Below are positions 9,976 through 21,655 of a DNA stretch of 64,000 nt, in pieces. The notes beneath the pieces were generated by a model that was given only the letters and a program-made list of their open reading frames with translations, did not search any database and was not told the origin of the DNA. The stretch spans positions 124,001 through 188,000 of the forward strand of contig WSUB01000016.1 in the NCBI GenBank assembly GCA_019633425.1. The letters run 5' to 3'. Every line of letters starts with the position of its first letter. The first letter of the stretch is position 1. The position numbers were made by a program, and so were the translations under genes. This DNA is from Tulasnella sp. 424. Its lineage: Eukaryota > Basidiomycota > Agaricomycetes > Cantharellales > Tulasnellaceae.

Positions 9976-12900
9976 ATGTCAACGCCAGCTTCTTCAAAAC
10001 CGGGATCCCAAGAGCCCGGATCACCCACTGGGCTCAATGCACCCAGCACCTTGGCCGATGTCCCTCCAGCACCTTCTGGAACCACTGCGGGCGAACAAAA
10101 CATGACGGCCGTCCAAATCCTAAGAAACCGTGGCATGCACGATGCTGCCGACGTGCTTGAACAAGCCTTGCGGTCCGGGAATGCAGGCACGGACCCAGTG
10201 GTCGTCGTGAACGATCCCGGATCGCCCGAGGAAGGAGAGGGAGCGGGTGGAAAAGATGCCAAAGACGCGATGGCGGAAGATTCAACAAAACCGTTGGCGA
10301 AACGACGAGCTTCTGCGAGGATAGCGAAGCAAAGTCAGAACGCGACGATGAGCGTGCAAGAGATGGCGACGAAGAGTGCACCAAAGGGAGTTGCGGCGGC
10401 GGCGGCTGCTCAAGCTGCTGCAAGTTCGTCTGCTGCTGGTCCATCTACAAGTTCTACGACGACGACGACGGGGAAGAAAGGTGGGCGCGGCAAGTCGCCT
10501 GCTACAAGGTCGCCTGTCACCACTACGAGTAAGGCTGGGGCGAAGCAAGCCGACGCAGCTGGTAGCACCACTGCAGAACCATCCGGAGAGGCTGGCAGTG
10601 ATCTGTCTTGGGTGAACGATGCCATCGGTGTCTTGACGGCGTTCGTCAACACTTCAGTCAAACAGCCAGCGGCAGGCGCTCCTCCAACACCGGACGAAGC
10701 TGCTCCGCAGATGTCGCCAGAACTGCTCGCTGCGCTCAGTCGAGCTGGTATGACGATCGAGGAAGCGTTGGCAAGAGACCCGACGGATAAGCAGAGAGGG
10801 TACAGAGAGTTGGAAGAGTGGGTTGATGGGGCACTTGACATGTACAGGGCAAGGGATAAAGAAAACGAAAGTCTGCATTGACGATGCTGACGTCGATTTT
10901 TCTTTTTCCCTTATAGCCGGAGTTCCGACCCATCTTGTTCCCGATGTTCTTGTACTTCTACCTGGAACTCGTTCAGCAAGCTCATGCCGAAGCAGCTCAA
11001 CATTTCTTCGAAACTTACTCCCCTCCACTCATGTCTTCGCATGCTGCAGTCCTCAATCACTTGAAATCGATCAAGCTCCCGCACATTCTGGCTCAGGATG
11101 AACACGCTCAGCGATACTTGGAGGAGAAATACGTCATTCGGATGAGCAGGTCTGCGTTCGGTCTGCTTCTTGGCTGGTTGATGGAGGGATCTGGAGGAGA
11201 GGCGATGGGAGCGGGTGAAGGTTTCGGTGGCGAAAAGAACAAGCGGGGGAGAGCTACTATTCGACGGATATTGAATGACAGGATTGTCGTAGATGGTAAA
11301 GTTATATTCGTCGCCATTATCAGGCGGTAGAAAACTGATCGCTGGTCTCTTTTTGAAAGTTACGACTGCCAGCAGTACCGAAGTCCCGTCTAATACCTGG
11401 ACCGAAAACACTGGATTAATATCTGCGCTCATTCCCTCGGAGAGGGAGAAGGCCGCCGCCTTGCCGTCTCCAGTAGTCTTCAACAAAGAAAGAGGGCCGC
11501 TGAAACTTGGCCCGGCCCCCCTCCCAGATGGTCTTGCAGATGAAGCAACCCGATTATTGAAAGAGGAGGGGGATGCTGACGTCCTTATGGGCGACGGGAC
11601 AACGGCGAAGCAGCGGAGGTTAGGAGCCTTGTCCAACGACCCACCTCTCGTCAGCCCCGAACTCTCTGAGCTTCCTCCTCGACCGGTCTTGTTCAAGCAA
11701 ATAGAGGTCAAGAAAGAAGTGGAGAGGCTACGAGACGCTCGGAAGCGTATTCGGCTGGAACCTGGACCATTGACTGCGTCTGATGCTGAGCTTGGATTGG
11801 ACCGAGCAGCTCTGTTTGCAAAGTCGGGCGCGTTACCGAGTGTCTGTGCTTATACATTCCACGATGCTGGTGATGGGTACGTGGCTTGCGCGCTCTCTAC
11901 GTCAGCAACGTGAGGTTGATTCTCTTTGTAGGCCATGTTCTTCGATCTTCTCGCAGGATTCCTCCCTCATGGCAGCTGGGTTCAACGAGAGTTACGTGCG
12001 CATATGGAGTCTGAAAGGAGACAAATTGAGAGGGATGCGAAGTGACTTTAATCCATCGTCAATCAAAGATGGTGGGTGCTCGTCAAATCTCGCTCAAGGA
12101 ATATACCTCTGAACCCCCACTTAGCTTCGTCGATGAAGAAGCTTCGGGAGAAACATGGCTCAACCACGCGAAAACTCATCGGTCACAGTGGTCCTGTTTA
12201 CGGACTTTCGTTTGACCCTATATCCGGCTCTGCTGGCTCTCCGAAATACCTACTGTCTTGCTCTTCCGATGCTACGACCCGGCTTTGGTCCCTAGAGACC
12301 ATGTCAAACGTGGTCGTGTACCGAGGACATCAGACCCCCATTTGGGATGTCGAGTGGAGCCCGCTAGGCATCTATTTCGCCACAGCTTCGCGAGATCGAA
12401 CGGCTCGACTCTGGTCAACTGATCGGGTTGCCCCGCTTAGGATGTTTGCGGGACACATGAGCGATGTCGACGTGAGTCCGTTCAGGTCTTCGTACGAAAG
12501 ATTTGTTTACTGAACACTGTCCTTTTGCAGTGCGTTCGATTCCACCCTAACTCGCTTTACCTCGCTACGGGTTCGAGCGACACGACATGTCGACTTTGGG
12601 ATGTCCAGCGCGGAGCTTGCGTACGTGTTTTCATGGGACACAAGGGCGCCGTCACTTCGATGGCTATGAGTCCCGACGGCAAGTACCTTGCAAGTGCTTG
12701 TAAGTCCTTCGATTCGAGCTCCTTCTGCCTGCCCAACTGTCCTATACTCATGCCCGTCGCACATAGCTACCGATCAATCCATCATTCTGTGGGACCTCGC
12801 TGGAGGTCGTCAAGTGAAAACCATGACTGGCCATACTTCTCTTATCAACTCGTTATCGTTCAGCGCATGCTCATCGATGCTTGTCAGCGGGTCCTGCGAC

Positions 12901-13269
12901 TGGACGGTTCGATGTTGGGATGTAAAAGGTCCCGGTGGCTCGAGATCCAAGAAAGACGGCAAGGATCAGATTGAGGTGGATGGCTTTGGTCTAGCATCTC
13001 GGAGTAATATCAATGGTGTCCGGGAGGAAGGGAAGCTACCCGAAGGTGGCGTTGACGACGAGAAGGTTTCCAACGAGAGGTGAGCGTCGGTGATGCTCGT
13101 GGTACTAGGCGGTCATAAACTAACACCTTCAATCAGCGTCGACCTCATTGCTACTTTCCCGACCAAGCGGACGCCAATCCTCAACGTTCAATTCACTCCG
13201 AGGAACCTATGTCTCGTGTCTGGTACCTACATTCCTCCACCAGAACAGCCATCGACGACTGGTCCTTGA
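9976..13269 (+). CDS. TAF5: Transcription initiation factor TFIID subunit 5 (LisH-NTD2-WD40)
   Basis: Scaffold subunit of TFIID and, in yeast, SAGA. Eight exons: 9976-10848, 10917-11295, 11360-11876, 11932-12071, 12125-12471, 12531-12699, 12767-13079, 13137-13269; total 2871 nt, 956 residues. A LisH motif sits at about residues 43-63 (TAVQILRNRGMHDAADVLEQ). A low-complexity Ala/Ser/Thr linker follows, then the TAF5 NTD2 domain (PEFRPILFPMFLYFYLEL, IRRILNDRIVVD). WD40 repeats follow, with GHSGPVYGLSFDP, GHQTPIWDVEWSPLG, GHMSDVDCVRFHPN, GHKGAVTSMAMSPDG and GHTSLINSLSFS. Intron 1 has a GC donor (AGG|gcaagg), required by the frame. The last exon ends SGTYIPPPEQP. It is convergent with ACL4, 112 bp apart. 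Confidence 0.95.
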
Positions 13270-13381
13270 TAAAAGGCTCTAGACTAGACCCGAGTCCTGC
13301 TTTCGCATACATCAACCATCCTCGCTATCCTATGTATTACTGCATTATCTTGCATGTATTTGAGATCGGTGTGGTATCCCT

Positions 13382-14712
13382 CTATGACATTTCGATGTCG
13401 CTGTCGTCCTCGTCTACCCAATCGCCCTCCTCGCCTTCCTGTACCTCCTCTCCTTCGTCATCAGGTGTAGTGGCGTGGAATCCTTGTGATTCCAACTCGC
13501 CGATAAGTTCTTTAACGTGTTCCAGAATCTGTTCATCTGGGTGTTCAGACGAAACGTGTAGCTGGCGGTGAACCCGACGTTAGATTCCGGTGCATGGGCG
13601 CTGACTCCTTACCATCGCTCACCTCTTTACACTGCTCTAATGCAATTCGCGCATCTCGTTTCATGTCTTGCCATGTCAGCTCTCCCACATCCTCGATCGA
13701 CTGTCCCTCTTTGAGCGCATCGCCTATGAGGAAGAAACACCATCCTTGTAAATACCAGGCTTCGACCTCTTGCTCGTCTGAAGCGAGGACGCCGTTTAAG
13801 ATGGTCAACGCCTGGCTGTACATTGAGAGCTCCAACATGAGCCGAGTCAGGGAGAGTCGACCGGATATTGGGGGGAGAGCGGCATCGTCGGTTTCCAAGT
13901 CCTTCCAGAGAGCCCAGGATCGCTGGACGAGGTCCCGCGCTTCGTCTGGACGCTGTTGGGAGATGCGGACTGAGGCGAGGGAGGACAGGGCTTCTGGGTT
14001 TTCGGGGTCAAGTTCGAAGGCGAGTTTGAGGAGGGATTCGCATTCTGTTTCGGCCTGGGGTTCAAAGCTAAAGGGGGTGGAAAGGGAGAGCGGCTCTGAG
14101 TTTGGAGTGCTGCAAGGACCCACGCAAAGTGTCGACTCACCACAAATCCGACATCCATATTTCCACCATTGCGATTATGGTCCGCACTGCTGTTTTCTTG
14201 GTGTGCTCTTCCATTTCAGGGCCTTTAAACTCATGGGAGGCTGGCGTCTTGCCCTTGAGCTGACTGGACATGAGATTCAGGGCGTTCCGGTAAAGCTCGA
14301 GTGCTTTGTTAGGATCATCGTCTGTCAGCTGGGCAAGATACAGGTAGGCTGAAGCTGATGGCGGTGTTGGTGCTGTTGGTGAAGGTGGTATCAACGTCGA
14401 GAAAACCTGGGCAGGAGGAGTCAGTAAGGCGTCTGATTTGATGCAGACAAGGCTTGCCGCTTTCGCTGCCTCGACGTTCTCGTTCTCCAGTTCAACGAGG
14501 CCCAGCATCTCCCTCGCTTCCACATGGGTTGGATCTCGCTCCAAGATCCTTTTGACGAATTTATACGCTAGCTCGTAATTGCATTGTGCGAGGAGGATTT
14601 GAGTCTTTTCGACGAGGGATTCGATTGAAGGTTGGGGGAGGACCGTTGGATTGGTCGACACTACAGTTGATTTTAGTGCTCTTTGGGCTTTTTTGGTTCT
14701 TGTACGTCCCAT
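13382..14712 (-). CDS. ACL4: TPR-repeat ribosomal-protein chaperone, Acl4-like
   Basis: Acl4 in yeast is the dedicated chaperone of ribosomal protein Rpl4; this assignment rests on overall shape. Exons on the minus strand: 14712-14141, 14109-13623, 13561-13382, giving 412 residues. The start MGRTRTKKAQRALKST is basic. TPR-like helices follow (LLAQCNYELAYKFVKRIL, AFELDPENPEALSSLASVRI, EVEAWYLQGWCFFLIGDALK). The C-terminus is acidic and ends EGDWVDEDDSDIEMS. Intron 1 is only 31 nt (14110-14140), yet its GTGAG/CAG ends and phase are exact. It faces SVF1 copy 1 across a 219-bp shared promoter. Two decayed copies lie at 16410-17573 and 19237-19691. Another TPR protein of similar size cannot be excluded. 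Confidence 0.75.
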
Positions 14713-14931
14713 TTCCTTTCGGGCTTAATTATGATCTGCCGAGTTAATCTAAGCGAATGTGTTCGTTGGGAAATGCTGACAGGGGCTGAAATTGGTAAAA
14801 ATTAGTCGCGTCTGCAGTGCGGCTGATATATCTCACGCGGTCACTGCGGCCAGGCCGCCGCCTTGATCTTGTAATCCCAACCATCTTCATCTCTCACCAC
14901 ACCACCTTGTTCTTTCTGATACCCCTCAACG
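14713..14931. promoter_or_regulatory. Bidirectional promoter between ACL4 and SVF1 copy 1
   Basis: The 219 bp between the two divergent start codons is the only space for both promoters. It is preserved with high similarity in the two further repeat units (about 17574-17778 and 19692-19895), including the words gcgaatgtgttcg and gctgaaattggtaa and the leader ccaaccatc...ttgttctttctgata just before the SVF1 ATG. Confidence 0.6.
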
Positions 14932-16393
14932 ATGTTCTCCTCTTTCTTCTCGTGAGTACAGAGTCGTTTTGGCATATGCTTACTCGTCTGATCATCGCGT
15001 TTTCAGCGCGATTGATCCCAATGCGCCTAATCTTCACCCTGTCACGGATCGCGTTACCGCTGCCGACCTCTTTGGAGAGCTAACTCCTGATGACAATGAC
15101 TGGGTCTGCCCCGGAGGCTTCGCTGTGGAGACTCATGTGTGGTATAATCGATTGGAAGACGGCAGTTTCCTCATGTGTCAGGTCATTCATTCATCAATCG
15201 GGTAAGTGCCGCCCCCTCATTTTACATCATTGGTTCATCGCTTCTCCCCACTGCGGACCCCCTTTTTGCCTGACGCCACTCTCTTTTCGACCCGTAGACT
15301 ATGGTATCCTACGGTGCAGTTCACCTTCAGGTTGTTCAACCCAGCGACCAAGGCGCACATCTGGCGATCAGCCAATGTGTCCGGATTCGTCTCCCCTGCT
15401 CCCGGCACGGACGACAAGAGGACGGGCAAATCCGATAAATTCACCGTGCTTTTCAAACCCGCCACAGCTGGTACAGAGGAAACGTATAGCATTACTTCTA
15501 ACCCGGCCGATGATGTCCAGGTCTCATTGGATGTATCTCGCGTCGCGAGCGTGCCGGGCTTCAAGCTCGGAAAGGGCCCCAAGGGTGGCAACACTTACTT
15601 TGGCGCGGACGCTGAAAACCCCGATGGCTACGTCTGGCACAGGTTCTGGCCCTCGACGACTTGCAAGGGAACCATCGTCGTTAACGGCAAAGCCGTCCCT
15701 GCCAATGGAACAGGGATGTTTGTGCACGCGATTCAAGGCATGAGGCCCAACCTCGTCGCCTCTCGATGGAACTTCGCCCTCTTTGAGGGCGACGACGGGA
15801 AAACTTCTGCGACGATGATGGAATTTACGAGCACGCCTGGGTATGGAAAGAAGGGTGATGGATCGGGTGGAGCGGCCATCAACGTCGGATGCGTTGTGAA
15901 GGATGGGCAGTTGGCCGTTGTGACTGGGGAGACCATCTGGCCTGGAGAGTTGGCTGATGATGGAGTTCCTGTCCAGTCTAGGGCGAAGCATCATGATACC
16001 AAGGTGGACGAAGATACGGGATACAACGCCCCAACCCGCCTTTCGTACCACTGGAAAGGTCCTTCGCTCCTTGGAGACGCACCCGGCACGCTCGCAGCTT
16101 CTGTGGACCTTCCGGTTGGGGACCCACAAGCATACTCTGGTCTGATCGAAAAGGTGGACGTTCTAGGAGAAATCCCCCAGGTCATTAAGGCGGTCATTGC
16201 GTACGCAGGCACGAAGCCATACATCTACTGTGTGAGTGCATGCTTGCGTTACCATTGAAGGCAAGAACGGGTACCTAAATTAAATTTATTGCTGCAGTGG
16301 ATGAATCCTGCTACCCTGAACATCACTCTTCCAGACGGCAAGACGGAGGAAGTCAAGGGCGCGCTTATCCACGAGGCTACGTTCATCTCTTAA
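14932..16393 (+). CDS. SVF1: Survival factor 1 (Svf1) family protein, tandem copy 1
   Basis: Svf1 proteins are lipocalin-like; yeast Svf1 protects against oxidative stress and binds ceramide for ER-to-Golgi transfer. Exons 14932-14951, 15007-15201, 15298-16231 and 16298-16393 give 414 residues. The first exon encodes only MFSSFFS, the N-terminal membrane-binding stretch. Typical family blocks are LYGEL-like LFGELTPDDNDWVCPGGF, LMCQVIHSSIGLWYPTVQFT, WHRFWPSTTCKGTIVVNGKA, FVHAIQGMRPNLVASRWNF and the terminal EATFIS. It is first of three intact tandem copies. It differs from copies 2 and 3 by lack of one Ala codon (AYAGTKPYIY against AYAAGTKPYIY). No frameshift or stop was seen, so all copies look functional. 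Confidence 0.92.
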
Positions 16394-16409
16394 GCGCGTA
16401 TTGCATGAT

Positions 16410-17573
16410 CTTCCTGTACCTCCTCTCCTTCATCGTCAGGTGTAGTGGCGTGAAACCCTTGTGCCTCCAACTCCCCAATAACTTGAAGTTATTTAACGTG
16501 CTTGAGAATCTGTTCACCGGGGTGTTCAGACGATACGTGTCGCTGGCGGTGAACCCGACGTCAGATTCCGGTGCGTGGGCGCTGACCTCATATGACCGCT
16601 CACGTCTTTACACTGCTCTAATGCAATTCCCGCATCCCGTTTCATGCCTTTCCATCTCAACTCGCCCACATCCTCGATCGACTGTCCTTACTTGAGCGCA
16701 TCGCTCACGAGGAAGAAGCACCATCCTTGTAAATACCAGGCTTCGACCTCGTGCTCGTCTGAAGCGATGACGCCGTGCAAAATGGTCAGCGCCTGGTTGT
16801 ACATCGAGAGCTCCAACATGAACCGAGTCAATAAGGGCCGAACGGCATCGTCGGTTTGCATGTCCTTCCAGTGAGCAGATCGCTGGACGAGGTCCCGCGC
16901 TTCATCTGGACGCTGTTGGGAGATGTGAACGGAGGTGAGGGATGATAGGGCTTCTGGGTTTTCGGGGTCAAGTTCGAAGGCGAGTTTGAGGAGAGATTCG
17001 TACTCTGCTTCGGCGTGGGGCTCAAAGCTGAAAGGGGTGGAAAGAGAGAGCGGTTTGGAGTTCTGCAAGGACTCGCGCAAAGCGATCGACTCACCACAAT
17101 CCGACATCTATATTTCCACCATGGCGATGGTGGTACGCACTGCAGTCTTTTTGGTATGTCCTTCCGTTTCAGGACCTTTAAACTCCTGGGAGGCTGGCGC
17201 CTTGCCCTTGAGCTGACTGGACATAAGATTCAGGGTGTTCAGGTAAAGCTCGAGTGCCTTGTTAGGATCATCGTCTGTTAGCTGGGTGACATATAGGTAC
17301 GCTGAAGGACAGGACTTGCCGCTTTCGCTGCCTCGACGTTCTCGTTCTCCAACTCAACTCGACCCAGCGTCTCCCTCGTTTCCACGTGTGTTGGACTAGG
17401 CCCCAAGATCCTTTTGATGAATTTATGGCTAGCTCTTAATTGCATTGTGTGAGAAGGAATTGAGTTTTTTTGACGAGGGATTCGATGGAAGGTTGAGGGA
17501 GGACGGTGGGAGTGGTCGACACCGCGGTTGATTTCAATGCTCTTTGGGCTTTTTTGGTTCTTGTGCGTCTCAT
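16410..17573 (-). pseudogene. Decayed ACL4 copy 2
   Basis: Reads as ACL4 on the minus strand from an altered start (MRRTRTKKAQRALKST) at 17573. It has lost about 35 residues corresponding to the segment around LVCIKSDALLTPPAQ and, later, the LPPISGRLSLT stretch. It also shows substitutions in the TPR helices and a stop in the region matching CNYELAY. The C-terminal acidic tail is missing: at about 16410 the sequence jumps from the SVF1 copy 1 3' flank into ACL4 at the codons for EEVQE. The intron positions, including the short first intron (32 nt here), are still visible. Confidence 0.85.
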
Positions 17574-17778
17574 TCCTTTCAGGCTTAATTATGATATGCG
17601 CGGAGTTAATCTAAGCGAATGTGTTCGTCGGGAAATGCTGACAGGGGCTGTGATTGGTAAAGATCCTCGGCCTGCGGCTGATATTTCACGCGGTCAGGCC
17701 CGGCCCGCCTTCGATCTTGTAATCCCAACCATCTCTCATCCCACATCACCGTCTTGTTCTTTCTGATACCCTTCAACG

Positions 17779-19220
17779 ATGTTCTCCTCTTTCTTCTCGT
17801 GAGTACAGAGTCGTTTTGGCAGATGCTTACTCGTCTAATCATCGCGTTTTCAGCGCGAGTGATCCTAATGCGACCAACCTTCACCCTGTCACGAATGGCG
17901 TGACCCCTGACAACCTTTTTGGAGAGTTAGCTGCCGATGACAATGACTGGGTCTGCCCTGGAGGCTTTGCGGCGGAGACTCATGTCTGGTATAATCGACT
18001 GGAGGACGGCAGTTTCCTCATGTGTCAGGTCATTCATTCATCAGTCGGGTAAGTGCCGCCATCGCTTCTCCCCACTGCGGCACTGCGGACCCCCTTTCTT
18101 ACCTCTCTTTTCGCCCCACAGACTATGGTATCCTACGGTGCAGTTCACTTTCAGGTTGTTCAACCCAGCGACCAAGATGCACATCTGGCGATCGGCCAAT
18201 GTATCCGGATTTGTCTCCCCCGCTCCTGGCACGGACGACAAGAGGACGGGCAAATCCGACAAATTCACCGTGCTTTTCAAACCCGCCGCAGCTGGTACAG
18301 GGGAAACGTATAGCATCACTTCTAACCCGGCCGATGATGTTCAGGTCTCGTTGGATGTAACTCGCGTCGCGAGTGTACCGGGCTTCAAGCTCGGGAAAGG
18401 ACCCAAGGGTGGTAACACTTACTTTGGCGCGGATGTTGAAAACCCCGATGGCTATGTCTGGCACAAGTTCTGGCCCTCGACGACTTGCAAGGGAACCATC
18501 GTTGTTAACGGCAAAGCCATCCCTGCCAATGGAACAGGAATGTTCGTGCACGCGATTCAAGGCATGAGGGCCAACCTCGTCGCCTCTCGATGGAACTTTG
18601 CCCTTTTTGTGGGCGACGACGGGAAGACTTCTGCGACGATGATGGAGTTTACGAACACGCTTGGGTATGGAAAGAAGGGTGATGGATCGGGTGGAGCGGT
18701 CATCAATGTCGGATGCGTTGTGAAGGATGGGCAGTTGGCGGTTGTTACTGGGGAGACCATCTGGCCTGGAGAGTTGGCCGATGATGGAGTTCCGGTCCAG
18801 TCTAGGGCGAAGCATCATGATACCAAGATGGACGAAGACACGGGATACAACGCCCCAACCCGGCTTTCGTACCATTGGAAAGGTCCTTCGCTCCTTGGGG
18901 ACGCACCTGGCACACTCGCAGCTTCCGTGGACCTCCCGGTTGGGGATCCCCAAGCATACTCTGGCCTGATCGAAAAGGTGGATTTCCTAGCAGAAGTCCC
19001 CCAGGTCATTAAGGCGATCATTGCGTACGCAGCTGGCACGAAGCCTTACATCTACTGTGTGAGTGAACGCTTGTGTGGCCATTGGAGGAAAGAACGGGTA
19101 CCTAAATTAAGTTTATTGTTCCAGTGGATGAACCCTGGTACCCTGAACATCACTCTTCCAGATGGCAAGACGGAGGAAGTCAAGGGCGTGGTTATCAACG
19201 AGGCTACGTTCATCTCTTGA
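17779..19220 (+). CDS. SVF1: Survival factor 1 (Svf1) family protein, tandem copy 2
   Basis: Same four-exon structure as copy 1: 17779-17798, 17854-18048, 18122-19058, 19125-19220, 415 residues. All splice sites are conserved and the frame is intact. Differences from copy 1 are scattered substitutions (for example NLFGELAADDNDW, FVGDDGKTSATMMEF, EKVDFLAEVPQVIKAI). Intron 2 is shortened relative to copy 1. The preserved frame over 415 codons indicates continued selection or a recent duplication. Its promoter is a copy of the ACL4/SVF1 bidirectional promoter, although the ACL4 on the other side is broken. Confidence 0.92.
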
Positions 19221-19236
19221 GCGCGAATTGCATGAT

Positions 19237-19691
19237 CTTCCTGTACCTCCTCCCCTTCATCGTCAGGTGTAGTGGCGTGGAACACTTGTGCCTCCAACTC
19301 CCCAATAACTTGAAGTTCTTTAATGTGCTCGAGAATCTGTTCAGATGAATACCCTTCGATTCTCTTTATAAGGGGGACATAAGCCTTCGGTATATTTCTA
19401 ATATTTTGTACCACCTATGCACATATAATAGGTATCTAAGGTAACGGCTGTTTTGCTGATGGACGTTCTCGTTCTCCAACTCAGCGAGACCCAACATCTC
19501 CCTCGCTTCGACGTGTGTTGAATCTCGCTCCAAGATCCTCTATGCGCTAGCTCGTGATTGCATTGTGCTAGAAGGATTTGAGTCTTTTCGACGAGGGACT
19601 CGATTGAAGGTTGAGGGAGGACCGTTGGAGCGGTCGACACTACGGTTGATTTTAATGCCCTTTGGGCCTTTTTGGTTCTCGTACGTCCCAT
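19237..19691 (-). pseudogene. Truncated ACL4 copy 3
   Basis: Keeps the ACL4 start (MGRTRTKKAQRALKST at 19691) and about 55 codons, then a frameshift in the region matching FVKRILERDPTHVE. Most of the TPR part is replaced by about 100 bp of unrelated A/T-rich DNA (about 19345-19445). The residual 3' part (19237-19344) matches the last ACL4 exon around ILEHIKEL. It cannot encode a working protein. Confidence 0.88.
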
Positions 19692-19895
19692 TCCTTTCGG
19701 GCTTAATTATGATCTGCCGAGCTAAGCGAATGTGTTCGCGGCGAAAGGCTGAAATTGGTAATTATTACTCCTCGGGCCTCGCGTCTGTGGCTGAGATTTC
19801 ACGCGGTCAGGCCTTGATCTTGTAATCCCAACCATCACTCATCTCATCTCTCCTCCCTCACACCACCATCTTGTTCTTTCTGATACCCTTCAACG

Positions 19896-21347
19896 ATGTT
19901 CTCCTCCTTCTTCTCGTGAGCACAGAGTCGTTTGCTAGATGCTCACTCGTCTGATCATCGCGTTTTCAGCGCGAGCGACCCCAATGCGGCCAACATTCAC
20001 CCTGTTACGAATGGCGTTACCCCTGCTGACCTCTTTGGAGAGCTAACTCCCGAAGACAATAACTGGGTCTGTCCTGGAGGCTTTGCGACGGAGACTCACG
20101 TCTGGTATCATCGATTGGAGGACGGTAGTTTCCTCATGTGTCAGGTCATCCACTCGTCCGTCGGGTAAGTGCCGCTCCCCTCATTTGACATCATTGGTTC
20201 ATTACCGGACCCCCTTTTTTGCCTGACGCCACTCTCTTTTCGACCCACAGGCTATGGTATCCTACGGTGCAGTTCACCTTCAGGTTGTTCAACCCAGCGA
20301 CCAAGGAGCATATCTGGCGATCAGCCAATGTGTCTGGATTCGTCTCCCCCGCTCCCGGCACGGACGACAAGAGGACGGGCAAATCCGACAAATTCACCGT
20401 GCTTTTCAAACCCGCCACAGCTGGTACAGAGGAAACGTATAGCATCACTTCTAACCCGGCCGATGATGTCCAGATCTCGTTGGATGTATCTCGTGTCGCG
20501 AGCGTGCCCGGCTTCAAGCTCGGCAAGGGCCCCAAGGGCGGTAACACTTACTTTGGCGCGAACCTCGAAAGCCCCGAGGGCTACGTCTGGCACAAGTTCT
20601 GGCCCTCGACGACTTGCAAGGGAACCATCGTCGTTAGCGGCAAAGCCATCTCTGCCAATGGAACAGGGATGTTCGTGCACGCGATTCAAGGCATGAGGCC
20701 CAACCTTGTCGCCTCTCGATGGAACTTTGCCCGCTTTGAGGGCGAGGGCGGGAAGACTTCTGCGACGATGATGGAGTTTACCAGCACGCCTGGATATGGA
20801 AAGAAGGGTGATGGATCGGGTGGAGTGGTCGTCAACGTCGGATGCGTTGTGAAGGACGGGCAGTTGGCGGTCGTTACTGGAGAGACCATCTGGCCTGGAG
20901 AATTGGCTGATGATGGAGTTCCCGTTCAGTCTAGGGCGAAGCATTATGATACCAAGAAGGACAAGGACACGGGATACAATGCCCCAACACGTCTTTCGTA
21001 CCACTGGAAAGGTCCTTCGCTCCTTGGGGACGCACCTGGCACGCTCGCGGCTTCCTTGGACCTCCCCGTTGGGGACCCCCAAGCCTACTCTGGTCTGATC
21101 GGAAAGGTGGATGTTCTAGCAGAAATCCCCAAGGTCGTTAAGGCGGTCATTGCGTACGCAGCTGGCACGAAGCCATACATCTACACCGTGAGTGAATGCT
21201 TGCATTGCCATTGGAGGAAAGCACGATAGCTAAATTAAAATTATCGTGCAGTTCTTGAACCCTTCCACCCTGAACATCACTCTTCCGGACGGCACGACGG
21301 AGGAAGTCAAGGGCGTGGTTTTCAACGAGGCTACGTTCATCTCTTGA
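19896..21347 (+). CDS. SVF1: Survival factor 1 (Svf1) family protein, tandem copy 3
   Basis: Exons 19896-19915, 19970-20164, 20251-21187 and 21252-21347, 415 residues, all phases matching copies 1 and 2. Specific differences include HVWYHRLEDG, GANLESPEGYVWHKFW, VSGKAISANG and a last exon that starts FLNPSTLNI instead of WMNP. The 3' flank departs from the other two units right after tgagcgcgtattgcatga, which marks the right end of the duplicated block. The whole gene is intact. Confidence 0.92.
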
Positions 21348-21655
21348 GCGCGTATTGCATGACGATGAATGTTAATGTGTACTATACGATAACTGGAACT
21401 AATTGGTGCATTTGGAGTGTTGCGGATCGCCTAGAATCGGAGGAAGCGCGTTTGGAACGGGATGAGTGTGCCGTAGACACGCGTCTTTCGGCGGGCGGGG
21501 CGAGGGACGCGAGACTCGTAGCTTATGTGTGTGATCTCTTTCTGGACTGACTCCTGAATTTTCCTTCTCCTCCTACATTCCCCACTCTCTCCTCTGCTGT
21601 CGACTCCCCTCTCAGTCTCTCTTTAAATCTCTCCTCCATCGCCTGACATGTCATA
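21348..21655. other. Intergenic stretch, promoter of the OMA1-like gene
   Basis: No coding exon supported. The right half is pyrimidine-rich (ctcctcctacattcc, ctctcagtctctc), consistent with a leader before the ATG at 21656. Confidence 0.5.

Noticed and set aside
10282..10841. Several overlapping frames opposite the first TAF5 exon
   Set aside because: Shadows of the Ala/Ser/Thr-rich low-complexity coding sequence; TAF5 itself is supported by domains and splice phase.
15524..16129. Long open frame on the minus strand opposite SVF1 copy 1 (and equivalents in copies 2 and 3)
   Set aside because: It mirrors the codon structure of the intact SVF1 exon and recurs in each paralog only because the sense strand is conserved; the peptide is Arg/His-rich and unlike protein.
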